Position numbers and translations under genes: made by a program. DNA of 64,000 nt from Danxiaibacter sp048498555. Lineage in GTDB: Bacteria > Bacteroidota > Bacteroidia > Chitinophagales > Chitinophagaceae. The notes under the pieces are model-generated. The model had not been told where the DNA came from and searched no databases. It saw only the letters and a list, made by a program, of their open reading frames with translations. Shown here in pieces: positions 43,838-53,363 of this stretch. Location: positions 558,001 through 622,000 of the forward strand of contig JBEHXT010000001.1 in the NCBI GenBank assembly GCA_048498555.1. The letters run 5' to 3'. How positions within the stretch are numbered: the stretch's first letter is position 1; each line of letters begins with the position of its first letter.

Positions 43838-44013
43838 TGGCAGGTATCAGGCGCCAGGTATCAGCTACCGGCGCCTGTCCTGAATTATTTTTTAATTTAA
43901 AAAATAGTATGAAACATAAGACATAGCGAGTGGTACCCATTCTTCTCAAAAGGAATCCAGACACCAAATGCCTTCACCTGATACCTGAAACCTTATACCT
44001 TACACCTCACTCC
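43838..44013. repeat. Intergenic CAGGTATCAGG-type words with hairpin
   Basis: Contains CAGGTATCAG twice (43841, 43855) and, at 43979-44013, a reverse-strand run of the same words (CCTGATACCTGAAACC, CTTATACCTTACACCTCAC). An imperfect hairpin is formed by CAGGCGCC-A-GGTA (43848-43860) and TACC-GGCGCCTG (43866-43877). Confidence 0.7.
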
Positions 44014-44019
44014 TCTTCG

Positions 44020-44748
44020 TTATTTCTGCCCCATTGCATACTTAATACCACCCAGCAAATGCTGCAGGTACAAAGGATCTTTGTAAGAGTCATCAGTATG
44101 GCCCAGCTCTGTGTAAAATGCGCGGCCGCCATCAAACTCGTGGTACCAGCTCATCGGATGGAAGTTACCATTTTCGCCGCCCTTATAGCTGCTTTCATCA
44201 ATGGTCATTAACACATGCACATTGTTATCAAGCTGCAGGTTTTTGAAATTATACCACTCATCAAAACGTTTCCATTCGCGTGGCAAATGCTTGGTAGCGA
44301 TAAAGGTTGAGTCAACCACATGCAACACAGCTTCCTGCTGTTTTGGATGGCTTTTAAATTGCGCGCCTACCAGCTTGTTGTACCAGGGCCAGTCGTATTC
44401 TGTATCTGTTGCTGCATGCACACCAACATATCCGCCACCGGACTGAATGTATTTTTGAAAAGCATCTTGTTCAGCATCACCCAATACATTCATGGTTGTG
44501 CTTAAAAATATCACTGCAGTATATTGTTTTAGATTGGCTTTATTAAATTTTGTGCTATCAGTAGTTGTATCAACGGCAAAACCATTTTCTTTACCCAATT
44601 GCTGAATGGCAGCAATGCCGGCAGGAATGGAGGAATGGTGAAAGCCCGCAGTTTTAGAAAATACCAGCACTTTGTTTTGTTTTTTTGCCAGAACGGTAAT
44701 ACTGAAGAAAAGCAATAGGCTAAAGGAAAGCAATAGTTTTTTGTTCAT
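44020..44748 (-). CDS. Secreted ThuA-like (type-1 glutamine-amidotransferase-fold) protein
   Basis: 242 residues with a signal peptide (KLLLSFSLLLFFSITVLA). The ThuA domain: KVLVFSKTAGFHHSSIPAGI, YTAVIFLSTTMNVLG, SGGGYVGVHAATDTEYDW (the GxxxGVHxxxD element), and the C-terminal WYHEFDGGRAFYTELGHTDD. Related ThuA proteins take part in sugar catabolism through 3-keto intermediates. It lies divergently, 249 nt from the Gfo/Idh/MocA oxidoreductase, and near a DUF1080 protein, which supports this setting. Confidence 0.88.
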   Translation of the reverse strand: MNKKLLLSFSLLLFFSITVLAKKQNKVLVFSKTAGFHHSSIPAGIAAIQQLGKENGFAVDTTTDSTKFNKANLKQYTAVIFLSTTMNVLGDAEQDAFQKYIQSGGGYVGVHAATDTEYDWPWYNKLVGAQFKSHPKQQEAVLHVVDSTFIATKHLPREWKRFDEWYNFKNLQLDNNVHVLMTIDESSYKGGENGNFHPMSWYHEFDGGRAFYTELGHTDDSYKDPLYLQHLLGGIKYAMGQK

Positions 44749-44997
44749 ATTTGGTTGTTATTAAACAGGTAAGAAAGCATAAACTTAAGGAATGTAATTT
44801 CAAAACAAAAATGGAATAGTAATTTGTCGGTAAACATGCCGCAGAAAGCCGGAAACCAGTCTTTGCAAAAAAGAAATTTAATAATTGTGTGAATGACGCA
44901 TATGTTTTATGCTTAATTTACGATGTTTTTTAAGTTAGCCCCCAAGCATACCAAGGTTTCGGGCTGCGTTTTACAATCCTTTTAAACATTGCCATTT

Positions 44998-46320
44998 ATG
45001 AAAAGAAGAACTTTTCTGCAATCTTCATCTACGCTGTTAATGGGCGCCGGCCTCGCGTCTGTGTTACCTGCTGACCTGCTGGCCATGAAAAAAAACATTT
45101 CAGCCAACGGCAAAATAAACATAGCGGCAATTGGCGTAAACGGAATGGGCTGGGCCGATCTTACCGCCATGCTGAAAGTTCCTGAAACGCAGGTGGTGGC
45201 ATTGTGTGATGTGGATCAAAACGTACTGGACAAACGTGTGGCGGAACTCACCAAATTAAATATTAAGGCACCTACTACTTATAACGATTACAGAAAAGTG
45301 CTGGATAACAAAGACGTTGACGTAGTTATTGTGGGTACGCCCGACCATTGGCACTGCTTAATCATGCATGATGCCTGCCAGGCGGGTAAAGATGTTTATG
45401 TTGAAAAACCTGCAGGCAATTCAATCATCGAATGCCGTGCAATGGTAGATACTCAGCAAAAATATAACCGCGTGGTACAGGTTGGCCAGTGGCAAAGAAG
45501 TAACAAACACTACCAGGATGCTGTTGATTTTGTAAGATCAGGCAAACTGGGACAAGTGCGCCTGGTGAAAGCATGGGCATACCAGGGCTGGATGAAATCT
45601 GTTCCCGTTAAGCCAGATGCTGCAGCTCCGGCAGGTGTTGATTATAAAATGTGGCTTGGGCCAGCTCAAACAAGGCCGTTTAATGAGAACCGCTTTCACT
45701 TTAACTTCCGCTGGTTCTGGGATTATGCGGGCGGATTGATGACTGACTGGGGCGTGCATATGATAGATTATGCTTTATTAGGCATGAATGCTAACCTGCC
45801 TAAGAGCATTATGGCTGGTGGTGGAAAATTCGCTTATCCAGATGATGCTGAAGAAACGCCAGACACATTAACTACCGTTTATGAGTTTGATGGATTTAAT
45901 ATGTTATGGGAGCATGCCACCGGCATAAATGATGGCCCGTACACACGCGACCATGGTGTTGCGTTTATTGGCAACAACGGCACGCTGGTAGTTGACCGCG
46001 GTGGATGGGAAGTGATACCTGAAATCATTAACGGTACGCCTAAAATGGAAGCCGTAGCGCGCCAGCAAAAAACAGATGATGGCCTTGTGCTTCATACGCA
46101 AAACTTTATCGACGTGGTTAAAAACCGCAAGCTGGAAGACCTGAGAACACCTATACAGGCCGGCGCGCACGTTGCAACAGTTTGCCAAATGGGCAATATT
46201 GCTTTCAAGACAGGAAAGAAAATATTCTGGGATAAAGACAATAACAAATTCACAGATAAACAATCTAATAAATACCTGGCGGCCGACTATCACAACGGCT
46301 ATAAAATACCTTCCGTATAA
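44998..46320 (+). CDS. Tat-exported Gfo/Idh/MocA-family oxidoreductase
   Basis: 440 residues. N-terminal twin-arginine signal MKRRTFLQSSS (R3, R4), so it is exported folded with its bound NAD(P). Rossmann part: NIAAIGVNGMGWADLTAML, VVALCDVDQNVL, VVIVGTPDHWH (H is the family's catalytic-region residue), DVYVEKPAGNS (EKP motif). The C-terminal alpha/beta domain has FRWFWDYAGGLMTDWGVHMI, typical of the exported group. Start ATG 44998 chosen over an in-frame TTG at 44989 because the Tat motif begins there. Substrate probably a glycoside oxidised at C3. Confidence 0.92.
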   Translation: MKRRTFLQSSSTLLMGAGLASVLPADLLAMKKNISANGKINIAAIGVNGMGWADLTAMLKVPETQVVALCDVDQNVLDKRVAELTKLNIKAPTTYNDYRKVLDNKDVDVVIVGTPDHWHCLIMHDACQAGKDVYVEKPAGNSIIECRAMVDTQQKYNRVVQVGQWQRSNKHYQDAVDFVRSGKLGQVRLVKAWAYQGWMKSVPVKPDAAAPAGVDYKMWLGPAQTRPFNENRFHFNFRWFWDYAGGLMTDWGVHMIDYALLGMNANLPKSIMAGGGKFAYPDDAEETPDTLTTVYEFDGFNMLWEHATGINDGPYTRDHGVAFIGNNGTLVVDRGGWEVIPEIINGTPKMEAVARQQKTDDGLVLHTQNFIDVVKNRKLEDLRTPIQAGAHVATVCQMGNIAFKTGKKIFWDKDNNKFTDKQSNKYLAADYHNGYKIPSV

Positions 46321-46386
46321 ATTTCAATAAACAATTAATTTTAGCCCTGCAGTTTTACGATAGTCAACAAATAACAACAACCAAAT

Positions 46387-47154
46387 ATGATCAGAAAATT
46401 TTCATTATTAGCAGCGACAACATTCGTTTCAGCTATGAGTTTTGCACAACAAAAAGGAGATCCTAAAGCAACAGAAGTATGGGAACCAGTTCCTAAAGTA
46501 GTTACAACAGGAACGGCTTTCACTGATGCCCCATCGGATGCAGTAATTCTGTTTGACGGAAAAAACATGGATAACTGGGTAGCTGTAAAAGATGGCAGTC
46601 CGGCACAATGGACGGTTGCAGATGGCGCCATGACGGTTAATAAAGGTTCGGGCAACATCCAAACCAAACAATCATTTACCGATTACCAGATGCATATTGA
46701 ATGGAAAGTGCCTACAAACATAACTGGTGAAGGACAGGGACGCGGCAACAGCGGTGTATTCCTGGCTTCAACAGGTGGCGGCGATGCTGGCTACGAATTG
46801 CAGGTATTGGATTGCTACAACAACAAGACTTATGTAAATGGCCAGACAGGCGCTATTTACAAACAAGCAATTCCTTTGGCAAATGCATGTAAAAAACCAG
46901 GCGAGTGGCAATCGTATGATGTTGTTTGGAACGCACCACGTTTTAATGAAGATGGCAGTGTAAAAACACCTGCACACGTTACCGTTTTTCATAACGGTGT
47001 GTTGTTGCAGAATAACTACGAGTTAAAAGGTGAAACACTTTACATTGGCCAGCCTTCTTATCACAAACATGGCGCAGCCCCTATTAAGTTACAAGCGCAT
47101 GGTGATAAAAGCGAACCTATCAGCTTTAGAAATATTTGGGTTAGGCCGTTATAA
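46387..47154 (+). CDS. Secreted DUF1080 (3-keto-disaccharide hydrolase-type) protein
   Basis: 255 residues with a signal peptide ending near MSFAQ. The concanavalin-like DUF1080 domain: AVILFDGKNMDNWVAVKDGS, AQWTVADGAMTVNKGSGNI, DYQMHIEWKVP, GRGNSGVFLAS, YELQVLDCYNNKTY, and the end GDKSEPISFRNIWVRPL. DUF1080 enzymes are known to hydrolyse 3-keto-glucosides or keto-disaccharides. 66 nt after the oxidoreductase and probably in one operon: the first enzyme would oxidise, this one cleave. Terminator follows. Confidence 0.9.
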   Translation: MIRKFSLLAATTFVSAMSFAQQKGDPKATEVWEPVPKVVTTGTAFTDAPSDAVILFDGKNMDNWVAVKDGSPAQWTVADGAMTVNKGSGNIQTKQSFTDYQMHIEWKVPTNITGEGQGRGNSGVFLASTGGGDAGYELQVLDCYNNKTYVNGQTGAIYKQAIPLANACKKPGEWQSYDVVWNAPRFNEDGSVKTPAHVTVFHNGVLLQNNYELKGETLYIGQPSYHKHGAAPIKLQAHGDKSEPISFRNIWVRPL

Positions 47155-47170
47155 TATGCTACCTACACCA

Positions 47171-47213
47171 AACACAAAAGCTGCGGGAATTCAACCGCGG
47201 CTTTTGTGTTTTT
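47171..47213 (+). terminator. Rho-independent terminator after the DUF1080 gene
   Basis: AACACAAAAGC (47171-47181) pairs with GCTTTTGTGTT (47200-47210), strengthened by inner GCGG/CCGC, and is followed by TTT. It lies 16 nt past the stop codon and ends the oxidoreductase operon. Confidence 0.85.
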
Positions 47214-47218
47214 GGCAA

Positions 47219-47330
47219 ATGCGTGAATGTGCGGATGAGAGTATGTGTGAATGTGCGGATGAGAGTATGTGTGAATGTGCGGATGCGTGGATGTGTGGAT
47301 GTGTGGATGTGTGGATGTGAGAATGCGGAG
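47219..47330. repeat. Short tandem repeat, GTGAATGTGCGGATGAGAGT and GTGGATGT units
   Basis: About two and a half copies of a roughly 28-bp unit (GAATGTGCGGATGAGAGTAT plus GTGT) pass into at least four copies of the 8-bp unit GTGGATGT. The block is purine/T-rich on the plus strand and directly follows the terminator. Confidence 0.85.
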
Positions 47331-47470
47331 AAGATAGGCCACTTTTTAATGAATGATTTTCAATCAATTCAACAATCCTGTTAATCATTCAATCCAAAAA
47401 ATCCTAATCCCAACAATCGCTACCCTGCAGCCTCCAAATCTCAATTCTTCGTAATATTGTCCCTCTAATT

Positions 47471-48124
47471 ATGACATCCAAAGATTATTACGAAATATTG
47501 CATGTTCATCCCAAGGCATCACATGAAGAAATAAAAAGGTCCTACAGAAAACTTGCCCTTAAATTTCATCCTGACAAAACCAACAATGATCACCTGGCTT
47601 CGCTACATTTTAAGGAGATAAAAGAAGCATACGAAATACTTAGCAATCAGCGTAAAAGAGAAGCCTACAACTATGAACGGTTCTTTAGAGTTGTTCCTCC
47701 AAAAAACGCGGCTGATATTCAGCATATTTCTCCGGAATGGATCCTGAAAGAAGCAACAGAACTGCGCAAAAATGTTCAGGCTACAGATCCCTTTAGAATA
47801 AATGCAGACGGCCTTTTACACCAGTTAAAAACCTTGCTGTCAGAGTACAACCTGCGCATCTTAAAGCACGACAACAAAATAGCGATTAACGAAAAAATTA
47901 TCAGCCAATTACTTATCGCCAGCAAACCGTTACCAGAAGCACTGTTTAAAGAAACAATCAGCCTACTTAATAAAGTGGCCGGCAACGAAAACATACTGTT
48001 AGAAAAAATTCAGGAAGAAGCAAAAGCCCGGAAATGGAGATATTTGTGGCAGAAATATAAAATCGTAGTTGTGGTTTTATTAGCAATTATCTTATGCCTG
48101 CTTATATATGCCGTTAAACTTTAA
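47471..48124 (+). CDS. J-domain protein with C-terminal membrane anchor
   Basis: 217 residues. J-domain at 1-70 with DYYEILHVHPKASHEEIKRS and the HPD motif (33-35) in LKFHPDKTN, so it should stimulate a DnaK ATPase. It lacks the Gly/Phe, zinc-finger and substrate domains of DnaJ. A helical linker leads to one membrane helix at the C-terminus (IVVVVLLAIILCLLIYAV), which puts the J-domain at the cytosolic face. Client unknown; stand-alone gene. Confidence 0.85.
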   Translation: MTSKDYYEILHVHPKASHEEIKRSYRKLALKFHPDKTNNDHLASLHFKEIKEAYEILSNQRKREAYNYERFFRVVPPKNAADIQHISPEWILKEATELRKNVQATDPFRINADGLLHQLKTLLSEYNLRILKHDNKIAINEKIISQLLIASKPLPEALFKETISLLNKVAGNENILLEKIQEEAKARKWRYLWQKYKIVVVVLLAIILCLLIYAVKL

Positions 48125-48370
48125 AGTTCACCAATAATACCTAAACATCAATTTCAAAACACCGAAAAAACGGCTAAAAACCATGCCTGAAAAGGATTTC
48201 TGATTAAACAAGGTTTAAATACCTGTTAAAAAAAAATTTAGGTTTCACATCTCTTACAGCTTTTATACTGTATTATCTGTCTTATACCCGAATACTGCTT
48301 TTACACATCTAACTCTGCTGTTTACCCTTTACTCCGCAAACACTTATTTATCACATCTTAATTCCGCGTC

Positions 48371-51300
48371 ATGAGAAACGCTGTTTGCCTTTTATTGCTT
48401 CTATGCGGCTTTCTTTGCAGTCAGGCTCAAACTAAAACTATAACCGGAAAGGTTATTGACCAGAACGGCCAGCCTGTAGATGGAGCTTCAATCACAATCA
48501 AAGGCACCACAAATGGAACCGCTGCCGCAGCTGACGGTAGCTTCACACTTTCTGCCGCCAAAGGCAGAACCCTTGTTATTTCTGCAGTCAATTTTGCAAC
48601 GGCAGAAGTGCAGGTAACCGATGCGTCGGATTATCCCGTTACGCTAAAACCACAAACCAACGAAGTAAAGGAAGTTGTGGTTACAGCATTGGGTATCAAG
48701 AGAGAAAAAAGATCACTCAGCTATGCCACGCAGGCTGTCAGCAGTGATCAGTTAAACAAATCGGGAACAAACAACCCATTGAGCGAATTGAATGGTAAAG
48801 CTGCAGGGTTAACGGTTATCAACAGTTCGGGCGAACCGGGCGGAGGCACCTATATCCGCCTTCGTGGCGTTACATCTATCACCGGTAACAACCAGCCATT
48901 GATGATTATAGATGGCGTACCGATTGATAACTCAATCAACAACTTCGACCCGACAAATGCAGGTGCGGGCGCAGCCGGCGCAAACGGCAATCTTACCGGC
49001 GGTGCGCAACCAACCAACCGCGGAGTAGATATTAACCCGAACGATATTGAGTCTATCAATGTATTGAAAGGCCCTGCTGCAACGGCGTTATATGGCATAC
49101 AGGCTGCCAGCGGAGCTATTGTAATCACTACAAAAAAAGGAAATGCAGGTAGAAAAGGCACGAGCATTGTGTTCAACTCTTCTGTAACCTTTGACAAGGT
49201 GAGTAAGCTGCCCGGCCTGCAGGACAAATACGCACAAGGAAGTGATGGCCAGTATTCTCCACCGGAAGATGGAGGTTCTATTTCCTGGGGCGCTGCCATC
49301 GATACGTTATCATGGGATGGCGCGAACGATTATCCTTTTGATAAACACGGGCACATTGTTGGCAGATCTGATCCTTCCGCCAAAACTCCGGTAACACCTT
49401 ATGACAGGTATACATTCTTTAGAACCGGAACTTCTTTCAATAATAACATTGCGCTTTCAGGCGGCAATGATAAAACATCTTATCGTTTTTCATTGGGTAA
49501 CCTGTATCAACAAGGTATCATTCCTAAAAGCAAATATGTAAAAACAACCGTGAGCCTGAACGGACAAAGTAAGATAACTGAAAAGCTTACTGCTTCAGGA
49601 GGAATAACTTATACAAATTCCACCAACAACAAGGTCCAACAGGGCTCTAACCTTTCGGGTGTGATGCTTGGGCTTGTGCGAACACCTGCAACATTTGACA
49701 ACTCGAACGGTTATTCAGACGCTGAAAACCATCCTGATGCATATATGCTACCAGATGGTACACAAAGAAACTATCGCGGTGGTGGTGGTTATGATAACCC
49801 TTACTGGACGGTTAATAAAAGCCCCTTTACATCCGATCTCGACCGTGTATTTGGTTATGGGCAGGCAAGCTACCAGGTGCTTGACTGGTTAAGCCTTACC
49901 TATCGTTTGGGCGGCGATATCTATGGCCAAAATGATAAGAACTCATACGACATCAATACCAGCCAGTTTGCGCAAGGTGCAGTATTCCTAAACAATTATA
50001 CTAACAAGCAGTTTAATTCAGACTTCATCATCAACATGCACAAAACCTGGGGAAACGACTGGGATGCTGCGTTAACACTAGGGCACAACTATTTTACCTT
50101 AAATCAAAGCAACCGGCTGGCGCAAGGAACAACATTGCTTCAACCCGGATTTTTTGATATTTCAAACGCTTCATCTTATCTCTCTACTGAAACATTGCTC
50201 AGAAAAAGAACAATGGCTTTTTACGGGCAATTCGATTTGAATTATAAGCGTGAACTCTATCTTACTTTAACTGCGCGTCGCGAAACATCATCAACGCTTC
50301 CTGCTAACAACAATACGTTCTTCTATCCGTCTGTTAGCGCTGGATGGATCTTTACAGAGCTAAATACATTTAAGTCAAGCAAAATATTATCATTTGGTAA
50401 GTTGCGCGCATCCTTTGCACAAGTAGGTAAAGACGCTCCGATCTATGCTTTGAACACACCGTTTACTATCGGTGCGTTTAAAGATGGTTTTACAACTGGT
50501 ATTAATTTCCCGGTTAATGGTGTGGGTGGTTACCAGATCAGTTCCGGAATTGCTACCATAGGCAATCCTGATCTTAAACCGGAAAATACTTACTCTTATG
50601 AACTGGGCGCTGACCTCTCTTTTTTAAAGAACAGGATTAACTTAAATGGTACTGCTTACTATAGTGAATCAAGGGATGTTATATTTCCCACCTCCATTCC
50701 GTACTCTACAGGGTATGCTGCCAAGCTGCTGAATGCAGCAACCATCAGCAATAAAGGCCTGGAACTCACCTTAAACGTTGTTCCACTTGTTTTACAAAAT
50801 GGACTGAAGTGGGATGTAACAATCAACTGGTCTCGCAACCTGAACAAAGTGAAATCACTTACTCCGGGAGTTGACAGGTTCTTTGTAGCAGGCTTCGGCG
50901 GCGGTGAAGCTGAAATTGATGCGGTTGTTGGCCAGCCTTTTGGAATGATCTACGGTAACACATTCGTTAGGTCTGATCCTAATAATATGAACAGCCAATT
51001 GCTGATAAATGATATAGCAGGCGACGGCTATGCGCAACCACTTGCCGGTGGGCCGAACGCAGTGATTGGCAACACGAATCCAGACTGGATTGGTTCAGCA
51101 ATTAGTAACCTTACTTTTAAAGGCTTTACGTTTGGCTTCCAGTTTGACATCAGGCACGGAGGCCAGATGTGGAACGGTACACGCGGCGCGCTTGCCAATA
51201 AAGGCACTTCATATGAAACTGCAAACAGGGGAACATCCACTGTATTTAAAGGATTGCTTGGCCACCTGGATGCCAATGGCAATGTAGTTCACCTGGATAA

Positions 51301-51673
51301 AGATGGCGTAACCGAATTACCAGGCCCAGGCGTTGCAAACACCATTCAAAGCAAATACGATCAATATTACTGGCAAAATATAGGTAGCAGCTTCGGCTCC
51401 GGCCCGCAGGAAGTCGATATCCTGGGTTCCGGATTTTCAAGGCTGCGCCAGATTAGTTTAAGCTACGAGTTGCCACAGTCTATTTATGGCCCAAATGCCA
51501 AGTTCACTTCTATTTCAGTGACCATTTTCGCCAACAACTTATGGCTAATGACAAAGTATGACGGTGTTGATCCTGAAACAAGCCTTGCCGGGCCAGCCAA
51601 TGCGCAAGGCCTCGATTATTTCAATAATCCGGGAACGAAGAGTTATGGCATTCGACTAAACATTGGTTTATAA
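48371..51673 (+). CDS. SusC/RagA-family TonB-linked outer membrane receptor
   Basis: 1100-residue receptor. Signal peptide (to SQAQ, about 20), carboxypeptidase-regulatory-like domain (TITGKVIDQNGQPVDGASIT), TonB-box-like VKEVVVTALGIKR, plug (MIIDGVPIDNS, INPNDIESINVLKGPAATAL, ASGAIVITTKKG), barrel closing with SYGIRLNIGL. First gene of the 48371-58073 block of two SusC-SusD pairs. It begins after a 246-nt upstream gap that contains an AT-rich tract. The regulatory-like domain is close in sequence to that of the second receptor, pointing to duplication. Substrate unknown. Confidence 0.96.
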   Translation: MRNAVCLLLLLCGFLCSQAQTKTITGKVIDQNGQPVDGASITIKGTTNGTAAAADGSFTLSAAKGRTLVISAVNFATAEVQVTDASDYPVTLKPQTNEVKEVVVTALGIKREKRSLSYATQAVSSDQLNKSGTNNPLSELNGKAAGLTVINSSGEPGGGTYIRLRGVTSITGNNQPLMIIDGVPIDNSINNFDPTNAGAGAAGANGNLTGGAQPTNRGVDINPNDIESINVLKGPAATALYGIQAASGAIVITTKKGNAGRKGTSIVFNSSVTFDKVSKLPGLQDKYAQGSDGQYSPPEDGGSISWGAAIDTLSWDGANDYPFDKHGHIVGRSDPSAKTPVTPYDRYTFFRTGTSFNNNIALSGGNDKTSYRFSLGNLYQQGIIPKSKYVKTTVSLNGQSKITEKLTASGGITYTNSTNNKVQQGSNLSGVMLGLVRTPATFDNSNGYSDAENHPDAYMLPDGTQRNYRGGGGYDNPYWTVNKSPFTSDLDRVFGYGQASYQVLDWLSLTYRLGGDIYGQNDKNSYDINTSQFAQGAVFLNNYTNKQFNSDFIINMHKTWGNDWDAALTLGHNYFTLNQSNRLAQGTTLLQPGFFDISNASSYLSTETLLRKRTMAFYGQFDLNYKRELYLTLTARRETSSTLPANNNTFFYPSVSAGWIFTELNTFKSSKILSFGKLRASFAQVGKDAPIYALNTPFTIGAFKDGFTTGINFPVNGVGGYQISSGIATIGNPDLKPENTYSYELGADLSFLKNRINLNGTAYYSESRDVIFPTSIPYSTGYAAKLLNAATISNKGLELTLNVVPLVLQNGLKWDVTINWSRNLNKVKSLTPGVDRFFVAGFGGGEAEIDAVVGQPFGMIYGNTFVRSDPNNMNSQLLINDIAGDGYAQPLAGGPNAVIGNTNPDWIGSAISNLTFKGFTFGFQFDIRHGGQMWNGTRGALANKGTSYETANRGTSTVFKGLLGHLDANGNVVHLDKDGVTELPGPGVANTIQSKYDQYYWQNIGSSFGSGPQEVDILGSGFSRLRQISLSYELPQSIYGPNAKFTSISVTIFANNLWLMTKYDGVDPETSLAGPANAQGLDYFNNPGTKSYGIRLNIGL

Positions 51674-51690
51674 CTTAAAAATGAAGAGCC

Positions 51691-53070
51691 ATGAAACTGT
51701 TTAAAATAAATATATTCATCGGTTGCATGCTGTTGATTGCCGTATGCAACTCTTCCTGTAAAAAATCTTTCTTTACAGATGTTAATCAAAATCCCAACGC
51801 ACCGGCATCTGTATCTCCAGCCCTGATTCTATCTACAGTAGAAGCGGCGCTTGGGTACACACAGGGTGGCGATGTTTCCAGGTATACTGCCTTACTTATG
51901 CAGCAGGTATATGGTAATGCAAGCCAGTCACAGGCCTATTATCAATATGCATTAAATCCCGGAACTTTTGATAACGTATGGCCGGATTTATATACATCTG
52001 TTATGGTAAATGATGACACTTTAAAAAACCTTGCTGACGAAGGTCATTACAATGCCTACAGCGGTGTATCCAGAATATTGATGGCTTACACTTTACAGAT
52101 GACCGTTGACATTTGGGGAAGCATTCCTTATTCCCAGGCCTTGGTGGGTAACACACAGCTGAAACCAATTTATGACAGCGACAAGGGTTTATATGATACA
52201 ATAGTAAGCCTGGTAGATGTTGGAACTGCGCAACTTAACAACCCCGATCCGGGGGCGCTGGTGCCGGGAGCAGAAGACTTTATGTACAATGGCGATGCCG
52301 CGAAGTGGATCAAATTTGGCCATGCTATCAAAGCACGCATCTATTTTCACCAGAGCAAAGGCAATGCGGCGATGGCAACAAAGGCGCTTGATGAAATAGC
52401 ATTGGCATTCGCCAACAACTCAGACAATGCACAGTATATTTTTGGGAGCGCTGAAACATCTGCTAACCCCTGGTATCAGTTTAATGAACAACGGCCTGGC
52501 GACATCACATTTTCTAATGCAACTATTGCTACATGGCTGCTGCAATTGAATGACCCGCGCTATTCCATCTTCATTGACAGCACAAATGACGGAAGTGCAG
52601 GCCAATCCGGAAAGCACTATGGAGGCTTGGGCGATTACTATGGTGCCATCAATTCCCCGGTTGAATACATCACATATGACGAGCTGCTGTTTATGAAAGC
52701 CGAAGCAATTTTGAGAACAAGCGGAGACCTCAATGCAGCGCAACCTGTGTTCCGCGCAGCGATAACTGCCAATATGCAAAAGCTGGGCGTTGCCGATGCA
52801 GACATTACTACTTACGTGGCTGCCCATGGTAACCTGACAGGTACGGCGGCAAATGCCATCAATCAACTTGCCTTGCAGGAATACATCGCCCTGTACTTAA
52901 ATCCGGAAGCCTTTACACTGTGGCGCAGGACAAATAATCCGCCACTTTCGCCAACCATTGGTAATGCAATTCCAAGAAGGCTTCTTTATCCGCAAAGTGA
53001 GCTATCATATAACGGCGCCAATACGCCAAAGGTTACCTTATTTGCTCCCAAACTATTTTGGGATAATTAA
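51691..53070 (+). CDS. SusD/RagB-family nutrient-binding outer membrane lipoprotein
   Basis: 459 residues, 17 nt after its SusC partner. The lipoprotein signal ends in CNSSCKKS, with the lipid-bearing cysteine near residue 23. SusD-like core: FTDVNQNPNAPASVSPALIL opening, MTVDIWGSIPYSQAL, DFMYNGDAAKWIKFGHAIKA, and TYDELLFMKAEAIL. The N-P-N-x-P pattern and WGxIPYSxAL belong to the SusD-like group that includes the other two in this window. Followed by a terminator, so pair 1 is its own operon. Confidence 0.94.
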   Translation: MKLFKINIFIGCMLLIAVCNSSCKKSFFTDVNQNPNAPASVSPALILSTVEAALGYTQGGDVSRYTALLMQQVYGNASQSQAYYQYALNPGTFDNVWPDLYTSVMVNDDTLKNLADEGHYNAYSGVSRILMAYTLQMTVDIWGSIPYSQALVGNTQLKPIYDSDKGLYDTIVSLVDVGTAQLNNPDPGALVPGAEDFMYNGDAAKWIKFGHAIKARIYFHQSKGNAAMATKALDEIALAFANNSDNAQYIFGSAETSANPWYQFNEQRPGDITFSNATIATWLLQLNDPRYSIFIDSTNDGSAGQSGKHYGGLGDYYGAINSPVEYITYDELLFMKAEAILRTSGDLNAAQPVFRAAITANMQKLGVADADITTYVAAHGNLTGTAANAINQLALQEYIALYLNPEAFTLWRRTNNPPLSPTIGNAIPRRLLYPQSELSYNGANTPKVTLFAPKLFWDN

Positions 53071-53100
53071 CCTTGCGCTGCACGCTTACGAGAACATTAA

Positions 53101-53130
53101 AAAAAGATGCTTTACCAAAAGCATCTTTTT
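53101..53130 (+). terminator. Rho-independent terminator after the first SusC-SusD pair
   Basis: AAAAAGATGCTTT (53101-53113) and AAAGCATCTTTTT (53118-53130) are perfect complements, 13 bp, with a 4-nt loop and a T-run in the 3' arm. It lies 30 nt past the SusD stop codon. Confidence 0.9.
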
Positions 53131-53363
53131 TATGTATATACCTCCACCGCTCAACATTGAGTATAAAACCATGATAATCTTTGACAATCAAGATGGTACA
53201 AGTCCCCAACAATCCATTTCACCAAAAAACCGTGCTTAAAAATTAATTAAAAGCTAAATTTAATACAGCTTTTTTGAACTCTTTAGCGTCCTTACAGTTA
53301 ATCACATATTGGGACTAATCTGCCCTATCGATTAGTACAAACACTTCATTTTAAATGTAAATC

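Larger units (their letters stand above)
47155..47470. other. 316-base intergenic region between DUF1080 gene and J-domain gene
   Basis: Holds the terminator (47171-47213) and the GTGGATGT-type minisatellite (47219-47330). The remaining part up to 47470 is AT-rich with no gene. Confidence 0.7.

Noticed and set aside
52958..53239. 93-codon frame over the end of the first SusD in the 48371-58073 block
   Set aside because: It overlaps the SusD C-terminus and crosses its terminator.
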